NCBI GenBank assembly: GCA_026182355.1
Contig: JAPFBL010000381.1
Coordinates: forward strand, 92,001 to 156,000
Reading direction: 5' to 3'
DNA length: 64,000 bases
From: Hermatobates lingyangjiaoensis
Lineage: Eukaryota; Arthropoda; Insecta; Hemiptera; Hermatobatidae
Shown: positions 1 to 9,118 of the stretch, piece by piece
Numbering within the stretch: position 1 is the stretch's first letter
Layout of the letters: each line of letters opens with the position of its first letter
The notes under the pieces: model-generated
Database searches by the model: none
What the model was told of the DNA's origin: nothing
Seen by the model: only the letters and a program-made list of their open reading frames with translations
Position numbers and translations under genes: made by a program

Positions 1-653
1 AGTATCATATCATTTATAAGTATGTACATTTCTTTTTTCTACGATGCCGCCTACGTCCCAATCAGTTTTCTCAGTTTAAATTTGAAAATTGAATGATCAA
101 TTCAATTGGAAGATCTTGGGAATGTGGGAGAGAGTTTCAGAGTTCGTGGCAAAGAAACACCCCGAAAAAGTTGCAACTGGTCGTGCATCGGATCTATTTA
201 ATGAAACTTGCCTAACTCATTTCCGTAGTATTCTGAAAGACAGGAACAAACCTCCTTGGACAGTTTTTTTTTTAATCCTGCGAAAAAGGCAAAGACCAGT
301 GAAGAGAAAAGTAACTAACATTAAGCATACAGTAGCATTGAAGTTATGTTTAAGTTAAATTTAAATAACCAAGATACTAATTACATATGTAGGGAAACTT
401 AAAAAAAACTGTTTTTTCTAACCACCTCTACATTCTCTTTTATTATGTTTTTATACAATATTTGTTTTATAAATACATTTCTCTTATTCAAAATCACGTA
501 AAAAAAACAATTAGGGGTAAGTATTTTTGGGGCTGGAACGGATTAATGGCATTTCAATTGATTTCAATGGGGAAAATTACTTTGAGATACGAGTAAATTG
601 ACATAAGAGCACGGTTACGGAACGAATTAACCTCGTATTCCGAGGTACCACTG
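1..653 (+). mobile_element. pogo/Tigger-like DNA transposon, right part
   Basis: Remnant of a Tc1/mariner-superfamily (pogo/Tigger-like) element whose left end lies outside the window. The right end, ending CCACTG at 653, resembles the right end of the complete copy at 38140-38873: both have AACGAATTAA followed by a CTCGTAT block and a gap-free run to CCACTG. A transposase C-terminal fragment (89-358) lies inside. The expected TA target duplication is not clean here (TG follows), which fits an old copy. Confidence 0.7.
89..358 (+). pseudogene. Transposase C-terminal fragment (pogo/Tigger-like)
   Basis: An open stretch whose middle reads HPEKVATGRASDLFNETCL then a THFRSILKDR block, the typical tail of CENP-B/Tigger-type transposases after the DDE domain. 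The copy at 38.3-38.5 kb has the matching KVATSRTTALFNDTCLTHF. The DNA-binding and catalytic parts are absent, so it cannot encode an active enzyme. The true start is not visible. Confidence 0.65.
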
Positions 654-1078
654 TGTAGTCTAAACCACATGGAAAAAGAAAATCAAACGAAATACATTAT
701 CTGAGGCCTTTCACTTTATGTCATCAGAGAGCAAAGAAAGATGAAGGCGACAGAAAAATTAACCAGGAGAAAGGTAACCAAAAACTTTTTTTTTTAGGGG
801 GGGGGGGGGGGGGGGTGTTAATCTCTTTTACCACCCCGGCGGGCAAAAATTCTTGCAACGCCACTGTTCTCTTCCCTCCCATCATAACGATAGATTTGCA
901 TAGCACTTGCACCATTGCCGCAAGCTACCAGCAACGAAGACTGCTAATACGTCTTCACTCCGCCCTCAAGCTTGCGACTGCGAGTGACCTGCATCTGGTG
1001 TCCGACCATTTCTGCTATCTGTTTTCGATTATCCTTTATTGTATTCAGAAATTCCACCACTATTAATTTTATAAATAT
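654..1078. other. Intergenic stretch with a long G run
   Basis: No gene is recognised. A run of T then about 18 G occurs near 790-816, like the poly-G/poly-C tails at 6.8 kb and 49.66 kb that end SINE-like repeats. Short open frames here have no recognisable motif. Confidence 0.5.
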
Positions 1079-1710
1079 ATCAATGATCAAACCACAATAA
1101 GAAATAGGAAAACAAGACTCAGATCCTTCAACTGTAACAAGCGGTCTTCATCAGAGTCAAAAACCCAACTGAAACACCAGATGCAGAAAACATCTGGTGA
1201 GGGGTTGAGAAGAGTGGGAGGGAAGAATGGAATAGTAATTAGGGCAGTTTTAATAAACATTAGTAACGGTCTCTTCAAACTTGACACTTTCGTTACGATG
1301 GCAATAGCCTCTTCAAAGAGGGTTGACAGCTAGTGGATAGTTTTTTACTCTTTCTTACTGTACTCCTTTGTTCAGCAGTAGAAGGCCTCTGGTCTGGAAC
1401 TGCTAGTTACGACGTGCACTATAGTGCGCGGTTATATTCGTTGGTCGTTGGTCCTTTTTTTCCCCAAACATCCCTTTCTGGACATTAGTCCTTTCCTGTG
1501 CTTTCACCCTTTTAAAATACCACTTTTTCCCTCCCACTCTTCTCAACCCCTCACCAGATGTTTTCTGCATGTAATGTTTCAATTGGGTTTTTGACTCTGG
1601 CGAAGACCGCTTATTACGGTTGAAAGATCTTAGTCTTGTTTTCCCATTTCATATTATGGTTTGATCATTGATTGTTATTTCACGTGTTTATGTGAAATTT
1701 TTTATATATA
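1079..1710. mobile_element. PLE-A divergent inverted pair, long spacer
   Basis: Left arm (1079-1207, minus sense) and right arm (about 1516-1710, plus sense) are inverted copies of the PLE-A terminal repeat. Both contain the hammerhead-like core: minus around 1125-1165, and plus near 1597-1633 with CTGGCGA in place of CTGACGA. The arms extend inward into a further shared block containing CATCTGGTGAGGGGTTGAG. The right arm ends GTGAAATTTTTTATATATA, the usual outer junction with TA repeats. The spacer holds a different dispersed repeat. Confidence 0.7.
1380..1462 (+). repeat. Dispersed short repeat with TATAGTGC palindrome
   Basis: About 80 bp that recurs in the opposite orientation at 40540-40622 and, more diverged, at 47585-47662. 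It contains GAAGGCCTCTGGTCTGGAAC, then CTGCTAGTT, then a palindromic core built on GTGCACTATAGTGCGC, then TTGGTCGTTGG. No coding potential is seen and the origin is unknown. Confidence 0.6.
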
Positions 1711-1714
1711 TATC

Positions 1715-2520
1715 TATAGACTTAATGCGTCTCTTTTTTTTCTACTGTTCCTTTTTCTCCGTTCTAATTAAGTCTTATCAACGACAATATTTATACAAAG
1801 CACTTAGTAATAAAACTTTATACCTATTAAAAATGAATCCTAACATTAACTTGTGTAACATAAGTAGGCCACTACCTAAATAGTAATATATTTTTTTTTT
1901 TTTTTTTTTTAACAACGATGTTAAAAGTAAATCTCTGGCTTACAATAATTTTACATTTAGAAAGCTACAAGTTGATGGGCTAAATAATGAGAGAGTCTAG
2001 TGATCAGGAAAGAGTATTCGATACGCAAGATACTGGGTAACCGAATGAGTGCATTGTATTGGAAAGTAGTCGTATTCGAAGTATAGAATACATATTCGAT
2101 TTGCCCATCTCTAATATATACGTATATATATACTCGTACATGCATACATCACATGAAAAATCAGTATATTCCACATGAAAACATTAATTACAAAAAATTA
2201 CCTAGGATAGCTACCCTAAGAAGACAATGAAGTTAAATTATTCCGCCGTTTTGTGCAGGATATGTCTGTTACTTTTTTTTAAAAAAAAAAATCCTCTACT
2301 TCTTAATTATCCATCAAATGGTCCTGACTTTCGTAAATGATGACTCATTATTAATCTGAAACAAATTAAAATATTTATTATATGGTATTAATACTAAATG
2401 TAGCTCTGTCTATATCACAAAACTGTCTATATTACAAAAATCACAGACGTGTCTGTTTACTTAAAATTTTATAAATATTTAAATATAAATATTTATCCGA
2501 TAAAATATTTTATCTTTATA
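1715..2520. other. AT-rich stretch without recognisable gene
   Basis: Contains a poly-T run near 1890-1910, short TA runs and low-complexity AT sequence. No splice-flanked conserved peptide or transposon motif was recognised. Confidence 0.5.
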
Positions 2521-2524
2521 TTAA

Positions 2525-2887
2525 GACGACGTCGTGCTTTGTGTAATTTAAAGTTTTATAGTCCTTGTGGACCGTTTCTTATATTTATTATATATATATT
2601 TCACTTAATAAAAGGAAACACGATACAAACTGGACACAATAGAGTTCAAAATTCAAGAAGAGTAACACACAGAGTAAACTTGCCGTTACTAGCCGTTGCG
2701 TCTACAACGTGCTTGGTCTCACTTTCTCTTTTCTCTTGCAGACGGATTACCCGAAAATTTGAGTCTGTAATTTCGACCGCCATTACGGTCGAAATATTGA
2801 AAAGTGAGTCTTTGTTGTGTTTCTGTTTATGTGTCACTGCTTATTTTAATTGTTATTTGTCCTGCCGGACCGTTTTTCGTTTATCAT

Positions 2888-2889
<2 letters not shown>
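2525..2889 (+). mobile_element. PLE fragments (PLE-D and GGACCGTTTC type)
   Basis: 2555-2600 and 2855-2889 contain the GGACCGTTT block seen at 3357-3425 and 29140. Between them is a PLE-D arm (about 2620-2765) with the lead CAACGTGCTTGGTCTC and a decayed core, GCAGACGG followed by ATTACCCGAAAATTTGAG. At 2770-2810 a short palindrome (CGACCGCCATTACGGTCG) is followed by AAATATTG, a second hammerhead-like stem II and GAA segment. Confidence 0.6.

Positions 2890-2922
<33 letters not shown>
2890..2922. repeat. (TA)n microsatellite
   Basis: Pure TA dinucleotide run directly abutting the outer end of the PLE-B pair at 2923. Confidence 0.95.
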
Positions 2923-2924
<2 letters not shown>

Positions 2925-3090
2925 TTTTTCGTTGGAAATACGATCCAAAACGGACAAATATAGTTCAATATAGACAAAGAAACAGAGAAATCAAAAGAAC
3001 ACACTTACAGTCTCTAATTTTCGGCTCAAACCGAAAATTAGAAACTTTAAGTGTGTTCTTTTGATTTTTCTATGTTTCTTTGTCTATATT

Positions 3091-3092
<2 letters not shown>
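2923..3092. mobile_element. PLE-B near-perfect inverted pair
   Basis: Two inverted arms meet almost without spacer at GGCTCAAACCGAAAATTAG. Outer ends read CAATATAGACAAAGAAAC and its complement and abut TA repeats on both sides. The inner truncation removes the CTGAAGA part of the core, leaving only the stem II, GAA and AATT half. A transcript would fold into a hairpin of about 80 bp. Confidence 0.8.

Positions 3093-3158
<66 letters not shown>
3093..3158. repeat. (TA)n microsatellite
   Basis: About 66 bp of TA with one phase slip near 3120, sitting between the PLE-B pair and the PLE-C pair. Confidence 0.95.
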
Positions 3159-3162
<4 letters not shown>

Positions 3163-3512
3163 AATTCAAAACGAAGGAAACACACAGAAAGACACAGACA
3201 TAACTCACATCGATATTTCGACCGTAGTCGCTGCCCTGTCTTCCTGCGGGACTCTTCGCTCTTCACACCTCCTGATGACGACGATGGTCGAAATATCGAT
3301 GTGAGTTATGTCTGTGTCTTTCTGTGTGTTTCCTTCGTTTTGAATTTATTTTATTTAAAAAAGTCCGCTGGACCGTTTCTTTTAATTATATATATACAAT
3401 TAAAAGAAACGGTCCAGCGGACTTTTATAAATAAAATAAATTCAAAACGAAGGAAACACACAGAAAGACACAGATATAACTCACATCGAAATATCGATGT
3501 GAGTTTCCTTTG

Positions 3513-3515
<3 letters not shown>
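3159..3515. mobile_element. PLE-C inverted pair and partial arms
   Basis: Left arm 3159-3235 (minus) and right arm 3264-3350 (plus) carry the PLE-C repeat (ACACAGAAAGACACAGACAT). A second perfect palindrome at 3357-3425 centres on GGACCGTTTCTTTTAATT, and a further PLE-C arm at 3430-3515 ends in a short inverted tip. The full core in the right arm is listed separately. Confidence 0.8.
3266..3303 (+). ncRNA. Hammerhead-ribozyme-like motif, PLE-C type
   Basis: CTGATGA at 3272, then an extra C, stem II GAC/GTC around GATG, then GAA, then palindrome ATAT, then C as the predicted cleavage-site base. Flanks CACCTC and GATGTG pair at five of six positions, forming helix I. This matches a type I hammerhead with a minimal helix III, apart from the extra base after the CUGANGA box. 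Confidence 0.6.
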
Positions 3516-3545
<30 letters not shown>

Positions 3546-3549
<4 letters not shown>

Positions 3550-3770
3550 AGCACAGCGGCTTCGGCATTAATTATCTTCTTATAAAGATGTTCTTTTTGC
3601 CTAATAATGTTCTTGTAATCCACTGGTAGCTCATAAATTAATCTACCTAATGTCATAACGAGGATAGGAAAGCAACCTTTAAGAAAACTATTAAAACAAC
3701 TATATTAGAAACTACACAAACACAAGCTTTCGACCACATTGGCCATCATCAGATAATCGGTAAACAAAAA
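3546..3770 (-). pseudogene. PLE 5' end: ribozyme-like motif, leader and ORF start
   Basis: Read on the minus strand: a hammerhead-like core (CTGATGA near 3752, hairpin, GAA, AGCT, T), then about 60 bp leader, then an ATG at 3656 opening a PLE N-terminal peptide (MTLGRLIYELPVDYKNIIRQ, later INAEAAV). The frame runs straight into (TA)n at about 3545. The same N-terminus recurs at 39.6, 57.7 and 58.5 kb. Confidence 0.65.
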
Positions 3771-3845
3771 AAAAAACGAAATTATTAAAACATTAACAAA
3801 AAAATAAACAACAATATCAATAAAAAAAAAGGGAGGGAAACTCAC

Positions 3846-4014
3846 CTGAGATAGAATACTTCTTCTTTGAGAATCAAATTGTTGAGCTTTATTATATAGC
3901 AAGACACCTATAATAACTATGGATGTACCGAGAGCACTCAGTGTTGTTACTGGGTTACCAAACATCAACACTGACAGCCAAATCAGAAATGCTCTCTTTA
4001 CTGTATTGGCAACA
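3846..4014 (-). CDS. SLC35E2-like exon 7 (last two membrane segments)
   Basis: The acceptor is a T-rich tract ending TTAACAG and the donor is a consensus CAG|GTGAGT. The exon encodes VANTVKRAFLIWLSVLMFG, then NPVTTLSALGTSIVIIGVLL, then YNKAQQ and a polar tail ending SILSQ. This matches the conserved VASTVKxxxxIWLSxxxFGN and GTxxVxxGVLLYNKA blocks of SLC35E2, the last transmembrane helices and start of the cytosolic tail. The phase completes a Ser codon split with exon 6. The good donor means at least one more exon lies to the left, or outside the window. Confidence 0.92.
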
Positions 4015-4079
4015 CTGTTAACAAAAAAAAAAAAAAACATATATTCAACAACCAATCAAGCAAATCTTATTTATTCATT

Positions 4080-4180
4080 TGATAAGAATTTTAAAAATAA
4101 CAAAATTCTATTAAAAATATATGTTAGAATAATTATAAAATAATGAGGTTTCGAACACTTTGGGTTCATCGTCAGGTAAA
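4080..4180 (-). mobile_element. PLE-F fragment
   Basis: A short degenerate PLE-F copy: GAGGTTTCGAACACTTTGGG, followed by TTCATCGTCAGG, is the reverse complement of a CTGACGA, hairpin and GAAAC core. Confidence 0.6.
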
Positions 4181-4315
4181 CTTCAATGGTCGGATGCCCA
4201 TTGGTATTCAGATCAAGGTGAAAGTTGAGCTGTTCCTTCATAAGCATGTTAGTGAAAATATCAAAAAAAATAAGACCTTTTTATCTATAAATTAAAATAA
4301 ACGATATTCTGAGGT

Positions 4316-4600
4316 AAAATGGATAAACCAACAAAAGTCGCCACACAAATGAAGTTTTATTCAACGCTTTTCGAACACTTTGTGTTCATCATCAGGAAGA
4401 CACTATAATACAAATTATATCTAATTAGTTACAAAAATTAGAGTGAAATAATAAAATTCAATTAAGATAATTATTTCACTCTAATTTTTGTAACTAATTC
4501 GATATAATTTGTATTATAGTGTCTTCCTGATGATGAACACAAAGTGTTCGAAACGCGTTGAATAAAACTTCATTTGTTGGTTTATCCATTTTACCTCAGA
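4316..4600. mobile_element. PLE-F divergent inverted pair
   Basis: Arms 4316-4450 (minus) and 4465-4600 (plus) are near-identical inverted copies separated by about 15 bp. Each holds a complete hammerhead-like core. Outer ends contain GGTTTATCCATTTTACCTCA or its complement. It lies in the intron between exons 6 and 7 of the transporter gene. Confidence 0.8.
4524..4563 (+). ncRNA. Hammerhead-ribozyme-like motif, PLE-F type
   Basis: CTGATGA at 4527, extra T, a perfect 6-bp stem II (GAACAC/GTGTTC with AAA loop), GAA, palindrome ACGCGT, then T. Helix I forms between TTC before the core and GAA after the predicted cleavage position. One of the best-preserved motifs in the window. Confidence 0.65.
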
Positions 4601-4889
4601 ATGAGTAAATACCACACAATTACGGATTGCACAACTAATGAAATAAACGATAGTTACGAAGTTTTTTTTATTTTATTTACTTGCATTATTATTTACTCTA
4701 CAATACATTATGGGTATAATTGTCTCTCTTTTTCTCTCTTATAGTAAGTAAGTAAAGGCGTAATTTTTTTTTCTTTTTGTTTTTCATTTTTATTTACAAC
4801 ACAGTACAGTACTCAGTAAGGTCAGGATTCTCTCTCTGTTGGAAAGGTCGTTGTTTGAGCTTTGAGGCTTTTTTTTTATAAAGGTGCGT

Positions 4890-4954
4890 CCATTATTCGA
4901 GGATTTTCGCTTTTCGCGAGTGTCTTATTATCCGCGAAAAGTGAGAAATTACTG
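4890..4954. mobile_element. Tigger-like terminal repeat remnant
   Basis: ATTCGAGGATTTTCGCTTTT, then CGCGAG, then CCGCGAAAAGTGAGAAATT followed by ACTG and TA resembles the terminal region of Tigger-type elements, which end in CAGTAATTYCTCACTTTTCGC read inward. Only this end is recognised; 4601-4889 is otherwise AT-rich with no gene. Confidence 0.6.
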
Positions 4955-5021
4955 TATATATAAAAATTGTACCATTTTTTTTTTAAATAAATACACCATC
5001 AGATTATTTAAAGATGTTTAC

Positions 5022-5225
5022 CTGTGCGTAACTGGACTAATATAATCCATTAAAACATAGGCAGTAATGCTTTGAAAATGGAAAAAAAGCCCATTAAGAG
5101 AAAGTGCTAAAAAATAGCGAAGATTGAGACTATTTGAAACTTGATCGGCATCTAAGTAGACCATGCTTAGAGGAACTTCAAGGATTACGGAGGCTAACGA
5201 GGTATAGAACTGGAGCTCAGCAGGG
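5022..5225 (-). CDS. SLC35E2-like exon 6
   Basis: Acceptor TTTCTGTTCCAG, donor AG|GTAAAC. The exon encodes PAELQFYTSLASVILEVP, then a variable luminal stretch, then LNGLFFHFQSITAYVLMDYI and SPVTH. These match the ELQFYTS and LFHLQSVTAY(A/V)LM...SPVT signatures of SLC35E2. A TAG inside (5107-5108 region) looks like an acceptor, but the conserved frame reads through it, so the exon is 204 bases. Confidence 0.92.
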
Positions 5226-5552
5226 CTGGAACAGAAACACCAGTATTACTAGAGTGCAGCCATACAACAGCAGTATCATAATTATGTTTAATTATAGTAA
5301 ACTTGAGAGTAGACCACTCCAGTTTTTTATCATTAAAAATATGAAAACTAACAACATAATCAGGTCTTTGCCTTAGCTAGGACGAACCCGGGGCAATCAT
5401 TCTGGAGGGCCCCACGGTAGTGACCTCGAACAAATGACCTGTTCACTGGTTAATCAGTCATGCCGGCGACAGATTTCATTTTCAAATAAAATTCAAATCT
5501 ATAATCACTTTTTATTTCTAATACCTGCACAGTATAACCAACATAACAATTT
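5226..5552. other. Transporter intron 5, unannotated part
   Basis: No conserved peptide or known repeat was recognised between the exon 6 acceptor and the next PLE pair. Confidence 0.5.
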
Positions 5553-5559
5553 ATATATA

Positions 5560-5801
5560 TATATATACACTTTAACACATAGAAAAGAACACAGAAAGAC
5601 ACTACAGAACTCACTTCGATATTTCGACATCCGTCGTCATCGGGAAGAAGTGCGAAGTACTCGCATTGAGAAGCAAACTACTACTGAGTAGCAGTTTGCT
5701 TCTCAACGCGAGTACTTCGCACTTCTTCCCGATGACGACGGATGTCGAAATATCGAAGTGAGTTCTGTAGTGTCTTTCTGTGTTCTTTTCTATGTGTTAA
5801 A

Positions 5802-5805
<4 letters not shown>
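5560..5805. mobile_element. PLE-M divergent inverted pair
   Basis: Near-perfect inverted arms meeting at about 5690 (GAGTAGCAGTTTGCTTCTC). The right arm reads CCGATGA, extra C, a hairpin built on GAC/GTC, GAA, ATAT, C and then GAAGTGAG, which pairs with CACTTCTTC upstream. The outer ends (TTTAACACATAGAAAAGAAC) abut TA repeats on both sides. Confidence 0.75.

Positions 5806-5848
<43 letters not shown>
5803..5848. repeat. (TA)n microsatellite
   Basis: Pure TA run between the PLE-M and PLE-E pairs. Confidence 0.95.
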
Positions 5849-5849
<1 letters not shown>

Positions 5850-5850
<1 letters not shown>

Positions 5851-6343
5851 AAACTATAGTTTATCGGGACTCGGTCAGTTCTTCAGGTTCAAATTAAACT
5901 CTCATTGCCAACGTTTCGCTTTTTATTTAAAACCTTTTTCATAGGCAGAAGTATAAATTTTGAAACAGAAAAACTAAGTATTACATTACAAATTATTTTA
6001 CAAAGAAAAATCCACATACTATTTTTCTTTGCAAAATAATTTTTAATGTAATACTTAGTTTTTCTGTTTCAAAATTTTATTTTTCTGTAAGTTCTCTCAC
6101 TAACCTTACTATTGTCAACATTTCTATTGTAATTTCTTATTTGTGACTAATTGGGCTTTTTATGTGTTTAATTTTTGATATTATTGAATTATTTCTTATG
6201 TGTTTCCTATGTTTTATAGGCCTATGAAAAAGGTTTTAAATAAAAACCGAAACGTTGGTAATGAGAGTTTAATTTGAATCTGAAGAACTGACCGAGTCCC
6301 GATAAACTTTAGTTCTGTTTCTATTCCACGGTCGAAACTTTTA

Positions 6344-6345
<2 letters not shown>
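5850..6345. mobile_element. PLE-E divergent inverted pair
   Basis: Outer ends both read as TTTATCGGGACTCGGTCAGT or its complement beside TA repeats. The right arm contains CCTATGAAAAAGG, AT-rich loop, AACCGAAACGTTGG: the same GAA, ACGT, T layout as other families but with a diverged first core strand. GCC/GGC can form helix I. The spacer has a second inverted block (AAAACTAAGTATTACATTA). Confidence 0.75.
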
Positions 6346-6379
<34 letters not shown>

Positions 6380-6554
6380 GAAAAATCACAACATTTAAAC
6401 ACGTGATGCTATCAATGAAATTTAAACCAAGTCAAAAAAGGAAAACAATAGAAATAATGCTATTTTCTGATATCATAAAGTGAAAGGCCACAGAGCATTT
6501 ATTTCTATTATTTTCCTTTGTCCTCGTGGTTTGAACTTCATATAATAATTTGTG

Positions 6555-6832
6555 AGTGAGGGAGGTAGGTACCGCAGTGGTTGAGTTCCCCGAACCTCAC
6601 AACTTCCTAGTGACGGATCTGAATAGACTTCTGTATATATCTACTAATGTTGTATTTATAACTATAATATAAATATATAATATATTATAAGCCTGAAGTA
6701 ATGTGGAAAACAGTTCCAGGCTAGGTCCTAGGTGAAAAAGGGGGTGTTTTAGTTGGTAGTCTGGTTTATCTGGGAGCCCAGCACTATGTGCGTAAATGCA
6801 TTTCACCTCCTTACCCCCCCCCCCCCCCCCCA
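6555..6832 (+). repeat. Probable tRNA-derived SINE ending in poly-C
   Basis: Begins with a box-A-like GTACCGCAGTGGTTGAG and ends in a run of about 18 C. The same head type (GTGCAGCAGTGGTTAGAG) starts the clearer SINE at 49.55 kb, which ends in poly-G/C. Box B is not clear here. An internal TA-rich insertion (6630-6690) probably disrupts it. Confidence 0.45.
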
Positions 6833-7175
6833 AATATATTATAAATATATAATATACAATAAATAGAGTCTATTTATAACTATTATATTGATATAGCTTC
6901 TCGGTATACTGATGATTTTTGGTAAACAAAGTCAATGCAAACGAATCCGACAAGGGTAGCAGGTCATCCATTAGTCCAGGATATAAATACTCCAGAATAA
7001 ATATAACTTAAATTTGTAATATCACTTCTATGATTAATTCGAATCATATTAAACAGGATCTGGCTTTTCTTAAGTATTTTAATCATCTAAATACAAACTA
7101 ATAATCAAAGAATATTAAGCCTATATATTAAAAAAGAAAAAGAAAGAATAAAAAAAAGAATATTAAAAAGCTTAC
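6833..7175. other. Transporter intron, AT-rich
   Basis: No feature recognised. A short open minus-strand stretch near 6880-6960 was considered and rejected as an exon. Confidence 0.5.
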
Positions 7176-7229
7176 GTGTAACTGAATTTTTCACCACTGA
7201 TCAGCATTTTGGAATATACATTCTGTAAG
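7176..7229 (-). CDS. SLC35E2-like exon 5 (54 bases)
   Basis: Acceptor TTGTTTCAG, donor AC|GTAAGC. The micro-exon encodes LQNVYSKMLISGEKFSY flanked by split codons, matching LQNVFSKKLLSGDKY of SLC35E2. Phase 2 in and phase 2 out fit exons 4 and 6 exactly. Confidence 0.92.
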
Positions 7230-7294
7230 CTGAAACAAAAATATATATATATATTAGAATTATTTCAAATAATTTTTGTATTTATTTAATTACA

Positions 7295-7297
<3 letters not shown>

Positions 7298-7346
<49 letters not shown>
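7298..7346. repeat. (TA)n microsatellite
   Basis: TA run adjoining the outer end of the PLE-D pair. Confidence 0.95.
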
Positions 7347-7349
<3 letters not shown>

Positions 7350-7655
7350 CTGATAAAACGAAATACGATCCAAACTGGACACAATACGAGTTCGAGATTA
7401 ACAAAGAGCAACACACAAAGTAGGGAAACACACTTACAGACTCAAATTTTCGGGTAATCCGTCTTCAGGAGAAAAGAGAATGGGAGACCAAGCACGTTGT
7501 AGGCGCAACGGCAAGTAACCCTTACTTGCCGTTGCGCCTACAACGTGCTTGGTCTCCCATTCTCTTTTCTCCTGAAGACGGATTACCCGAAAATTTGAGT
7601 CTGTAAGTGTGATCCCTACTTTGTGTGTTGCTCTTTGTTAATCTCGAACTTGTAT
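7347..7655. mobile_element. PLE-D divergent inverted pair
   Basis: Two inverted arms of the PLE-D repeat (CAACGTGCTTGGTCTCCC; GTCTGTAAGTGTG), meeting near 7520 at a TTACTTGCCGTTGCG block. Outer ends abut TA repeats. Both arms hold the core. Confidence 0.8.
7567..7603 (+). ncRNA. Hammerhead-ribozyme-like motif, PLE-D type
   Basis: CTC, then CTGAAGA, extra C, weak stem GG/CC around ATTA, then C, GAA, palindrome AATT, T, and GAG pairing with the upstream CTC as helix I. Stem II is short in this family. Confidence 0.5.
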
Positions 7656-7785
7656 ATATATATATACAAAAATTATAACAAAAGCAACACAAAGTAAAGA
7701 TGTCTGTCAACCTTTGCTTTGTGTTAAATTTTGTTATATAGCAGATATAAAAAAAATTCACAATAAACACGTGAAGTAAAAATCA

Positions 7786-7875
7786 ACGTTGAAACCGAGA
7801 ATTTAGAAAAAAGATTAAGATCTTTCAACCCTAACAAGCGGTCATCGTCAGAGTCAAAAACCCAACTGAAGTTGG
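7786..7875 (-). mobile_element. PLE-A single arm
   Basis: A minus-sense PLE-A arm with AAGATCTTTCAACC, a hairpin and TCGTCAGAGTCAAAAACCC, truncated inward at CCAACTGAAG. Confidence 0.7.
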
Positions 7876-7907
7876 ATTGTTTCAAGTACGTGCGTTCACT
7901 TGTACCG

Positions 7908-8090
7908 GCAGGATTGTTTCACCTTTTTTTATGATACTGTCGATTAACCTTTTTGGATACATTAAAGAACTTTAATGTATTTCTCTTTTTTAGATGAAGA
8001 AATCAAAAATGTTTACAAAATTGCAGGTTCTTTAATGTATCCAAAAAGGTTAATCGACATATCATAAAAAAAGGTGAAACAATCCATGAT
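7908..8090. repeat. Inverted repeat at the 5' break of a PLE coding copy
   Basis: 7908-7985 is an inverted duplicate of about 8028-8088 (TACATTAAAGAACTTTAATG region; AAGGTTAATCGAC block). It is a fold-back at the truncation point of the PLE coding fragment that follows. Confidence 0.65.
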
Positions 8091-8647
8091 ATTAAATAAT
8101 GAAGAACAGTTCACAAGAAGGAATTTGTTAGTCATTCCATACAGTCCTTGTTTGAAAGATATGCCTTCATTTATGAAAAAATTGGACGTTTGTTGTGTTC
8201 AGTAATGATGGTAACTTGTTTAACAGACTTGTCAATAATAAGCCAAAAAGAAAGGACTGTTGTGTATACAGGATACCATGTACTGACTGTGAAATGTCTT
8301 ACATTGGACAGACGAGCAAAGGTCTTCTTACAAGGATAAAACAACACAAATATTCAATCAGAAGAGAGGACGAAAAGAGTGCCTTGTTCATGCACATAAG
8401 AAACAGTAATCATGTGATTAACTGGAATGAAGCAAATGAATTAATATTTGTGTCTTCAGAAAGAAGAAGAAATATCGTGGAAAGTGCGCTCATAAAGAAC
8501 GTTTATGAGAAGTTGATGAACAATAGCCTACGACTCTACAAATTAGATGAAGTTTTGATTAGTGGGATAATTAAACAGATGAAGACTTCATCATTAAACA
8601 CATTCAGGGTTGCCATCAATTCTGGAAATTTCAATCAGCCAAGTTAA
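7985..8647 (+). pseudogene. PLE C-terminal fragment with GIY-YIG endonuclease
   Basis: The copy begins in the region after the reverse transcriptase (LMYPKRLIDI, then EEQFTRRNLLVIPYSP), shifts frame near 8195, and continues CCVYRIPCTDCEMSYIGQTS, then RIKQHKYSIRR, ALFMHIRNSNH and a C-terminal IKNVYEKL...YKLDE block. The CVYxIPC...YIGQT layout is the Penelope GIY-YIG nuclease, which nicks target DNA. The frameshift and missing reverse transcriptase make it inactive. The stop at 8645-8647 is followed 35 bp later by a hammerhead-like motif on the same strand. Confidence 0.85.
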
Positions 8648-8676
8648 CAAGTATTTATTGTTTTTTTAGTTCACTT

Positions 8677-8712
8677 GCTCTCTGACGATGTGTTAACGAA
8701 AGGCCTTAGAGC
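8677..8712 (+). ncRNA. Hammerhead-ribozyme-like motif, PLE-G type (3' of PLE ORF)
   Basis: GCTCT, then CTGACGA at 8682 (with one T between), extra T, short stem GTT/AAC, GAA, palindrome AGGCCT, T, then AGAGC. GCTCT/AGAGC gives a 5-bp helix I. It lies 35 bp after a PLE stop codon; the PLE endonuclease remnant at 37680 has the same arrangement. Confidence 0.65.
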
Positions 8713-8853
8713 ATTGTTTCAAAAATTGTTTTCATTGTGGTAAATAATCCATATATTATATCAAGTGTTATTTTGATTATTATTCATATATATATATATA
8801 TATATCGAGATTCGTGAGTGTTCGTCCTTTTTTTTGTGTTCTCTAGCTGTAAC

Positions 8854-8914
<61 letters not shown>

Positions 8915-9118
8915 TATATATAATATACAAAATATAATACTATATATAATATATATATATTCGCGCTCCGTTCTTCGACGTAGGGAGATCTCTCTCACTT
9001 CGTCCTCTCTTCTAGTCTACTCTCCTGATGACGAACAACAGTTCGAAATATTGAATTCTGTAAGCGTTCTTTTTATTCTCTTTTTTGTGTCGTGCTTTGT
9101 GTAATTTAAAGTTATATA
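8713..9118. mobile_element. PLE-G tail, PLE-N fragments and TA repeats
   Basis: 8713-8790 completes the PLE-G 3' end up to TA. 8806-8862 (ATTCGTGAGTGTTCGTCC) and 8961-9110 (CTCCTGATGACGAACAACAG, then TTCGAAATATTG) are PLE-N pieces. The second has CTGATGA, C, stem GAAC/GTTC, GAA, ATAT, T. TA arrays fill 8858-8960. Confidence 0.7.

Noticed and set aside
2804..3585. Frames with long IYIYIY stretches (also at 35.9, 39.6, 51.4 and 56.0 kb)
   Set aside because: They are (TA)n read in frame, joined to non-coding PLE terminal repeats.
3705..3845. C-terminal extension of the transporter by reading past exon 7
   Set aside because: The CAG|GTGAGT donor is a consensus site and the downstream peptide is T-rich translation without similarity to the family tail.
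5022..5106. Shorter version of transporter exon 6 using the TTTTTTAG at 5107
   Set aside because: The reading frame is open upstream and encodes the conserved ELQFYTS block, so the exon extends to 5225.
5850..6345. Calling PLE-E a full hammerhead
   Set aside because: The second half (AACC, GAA, ACGT, T, GGC) fits, but the first core strand reads CTATGAAAA and not CTGANGA, so it is described only as related.
6880..6990. Possible extra transporter exon on the minus strand
   Set aside because: Exons 5 and 6 already join in phase, the stretch has no proper acceptor, and an in-frame stop precedes it.
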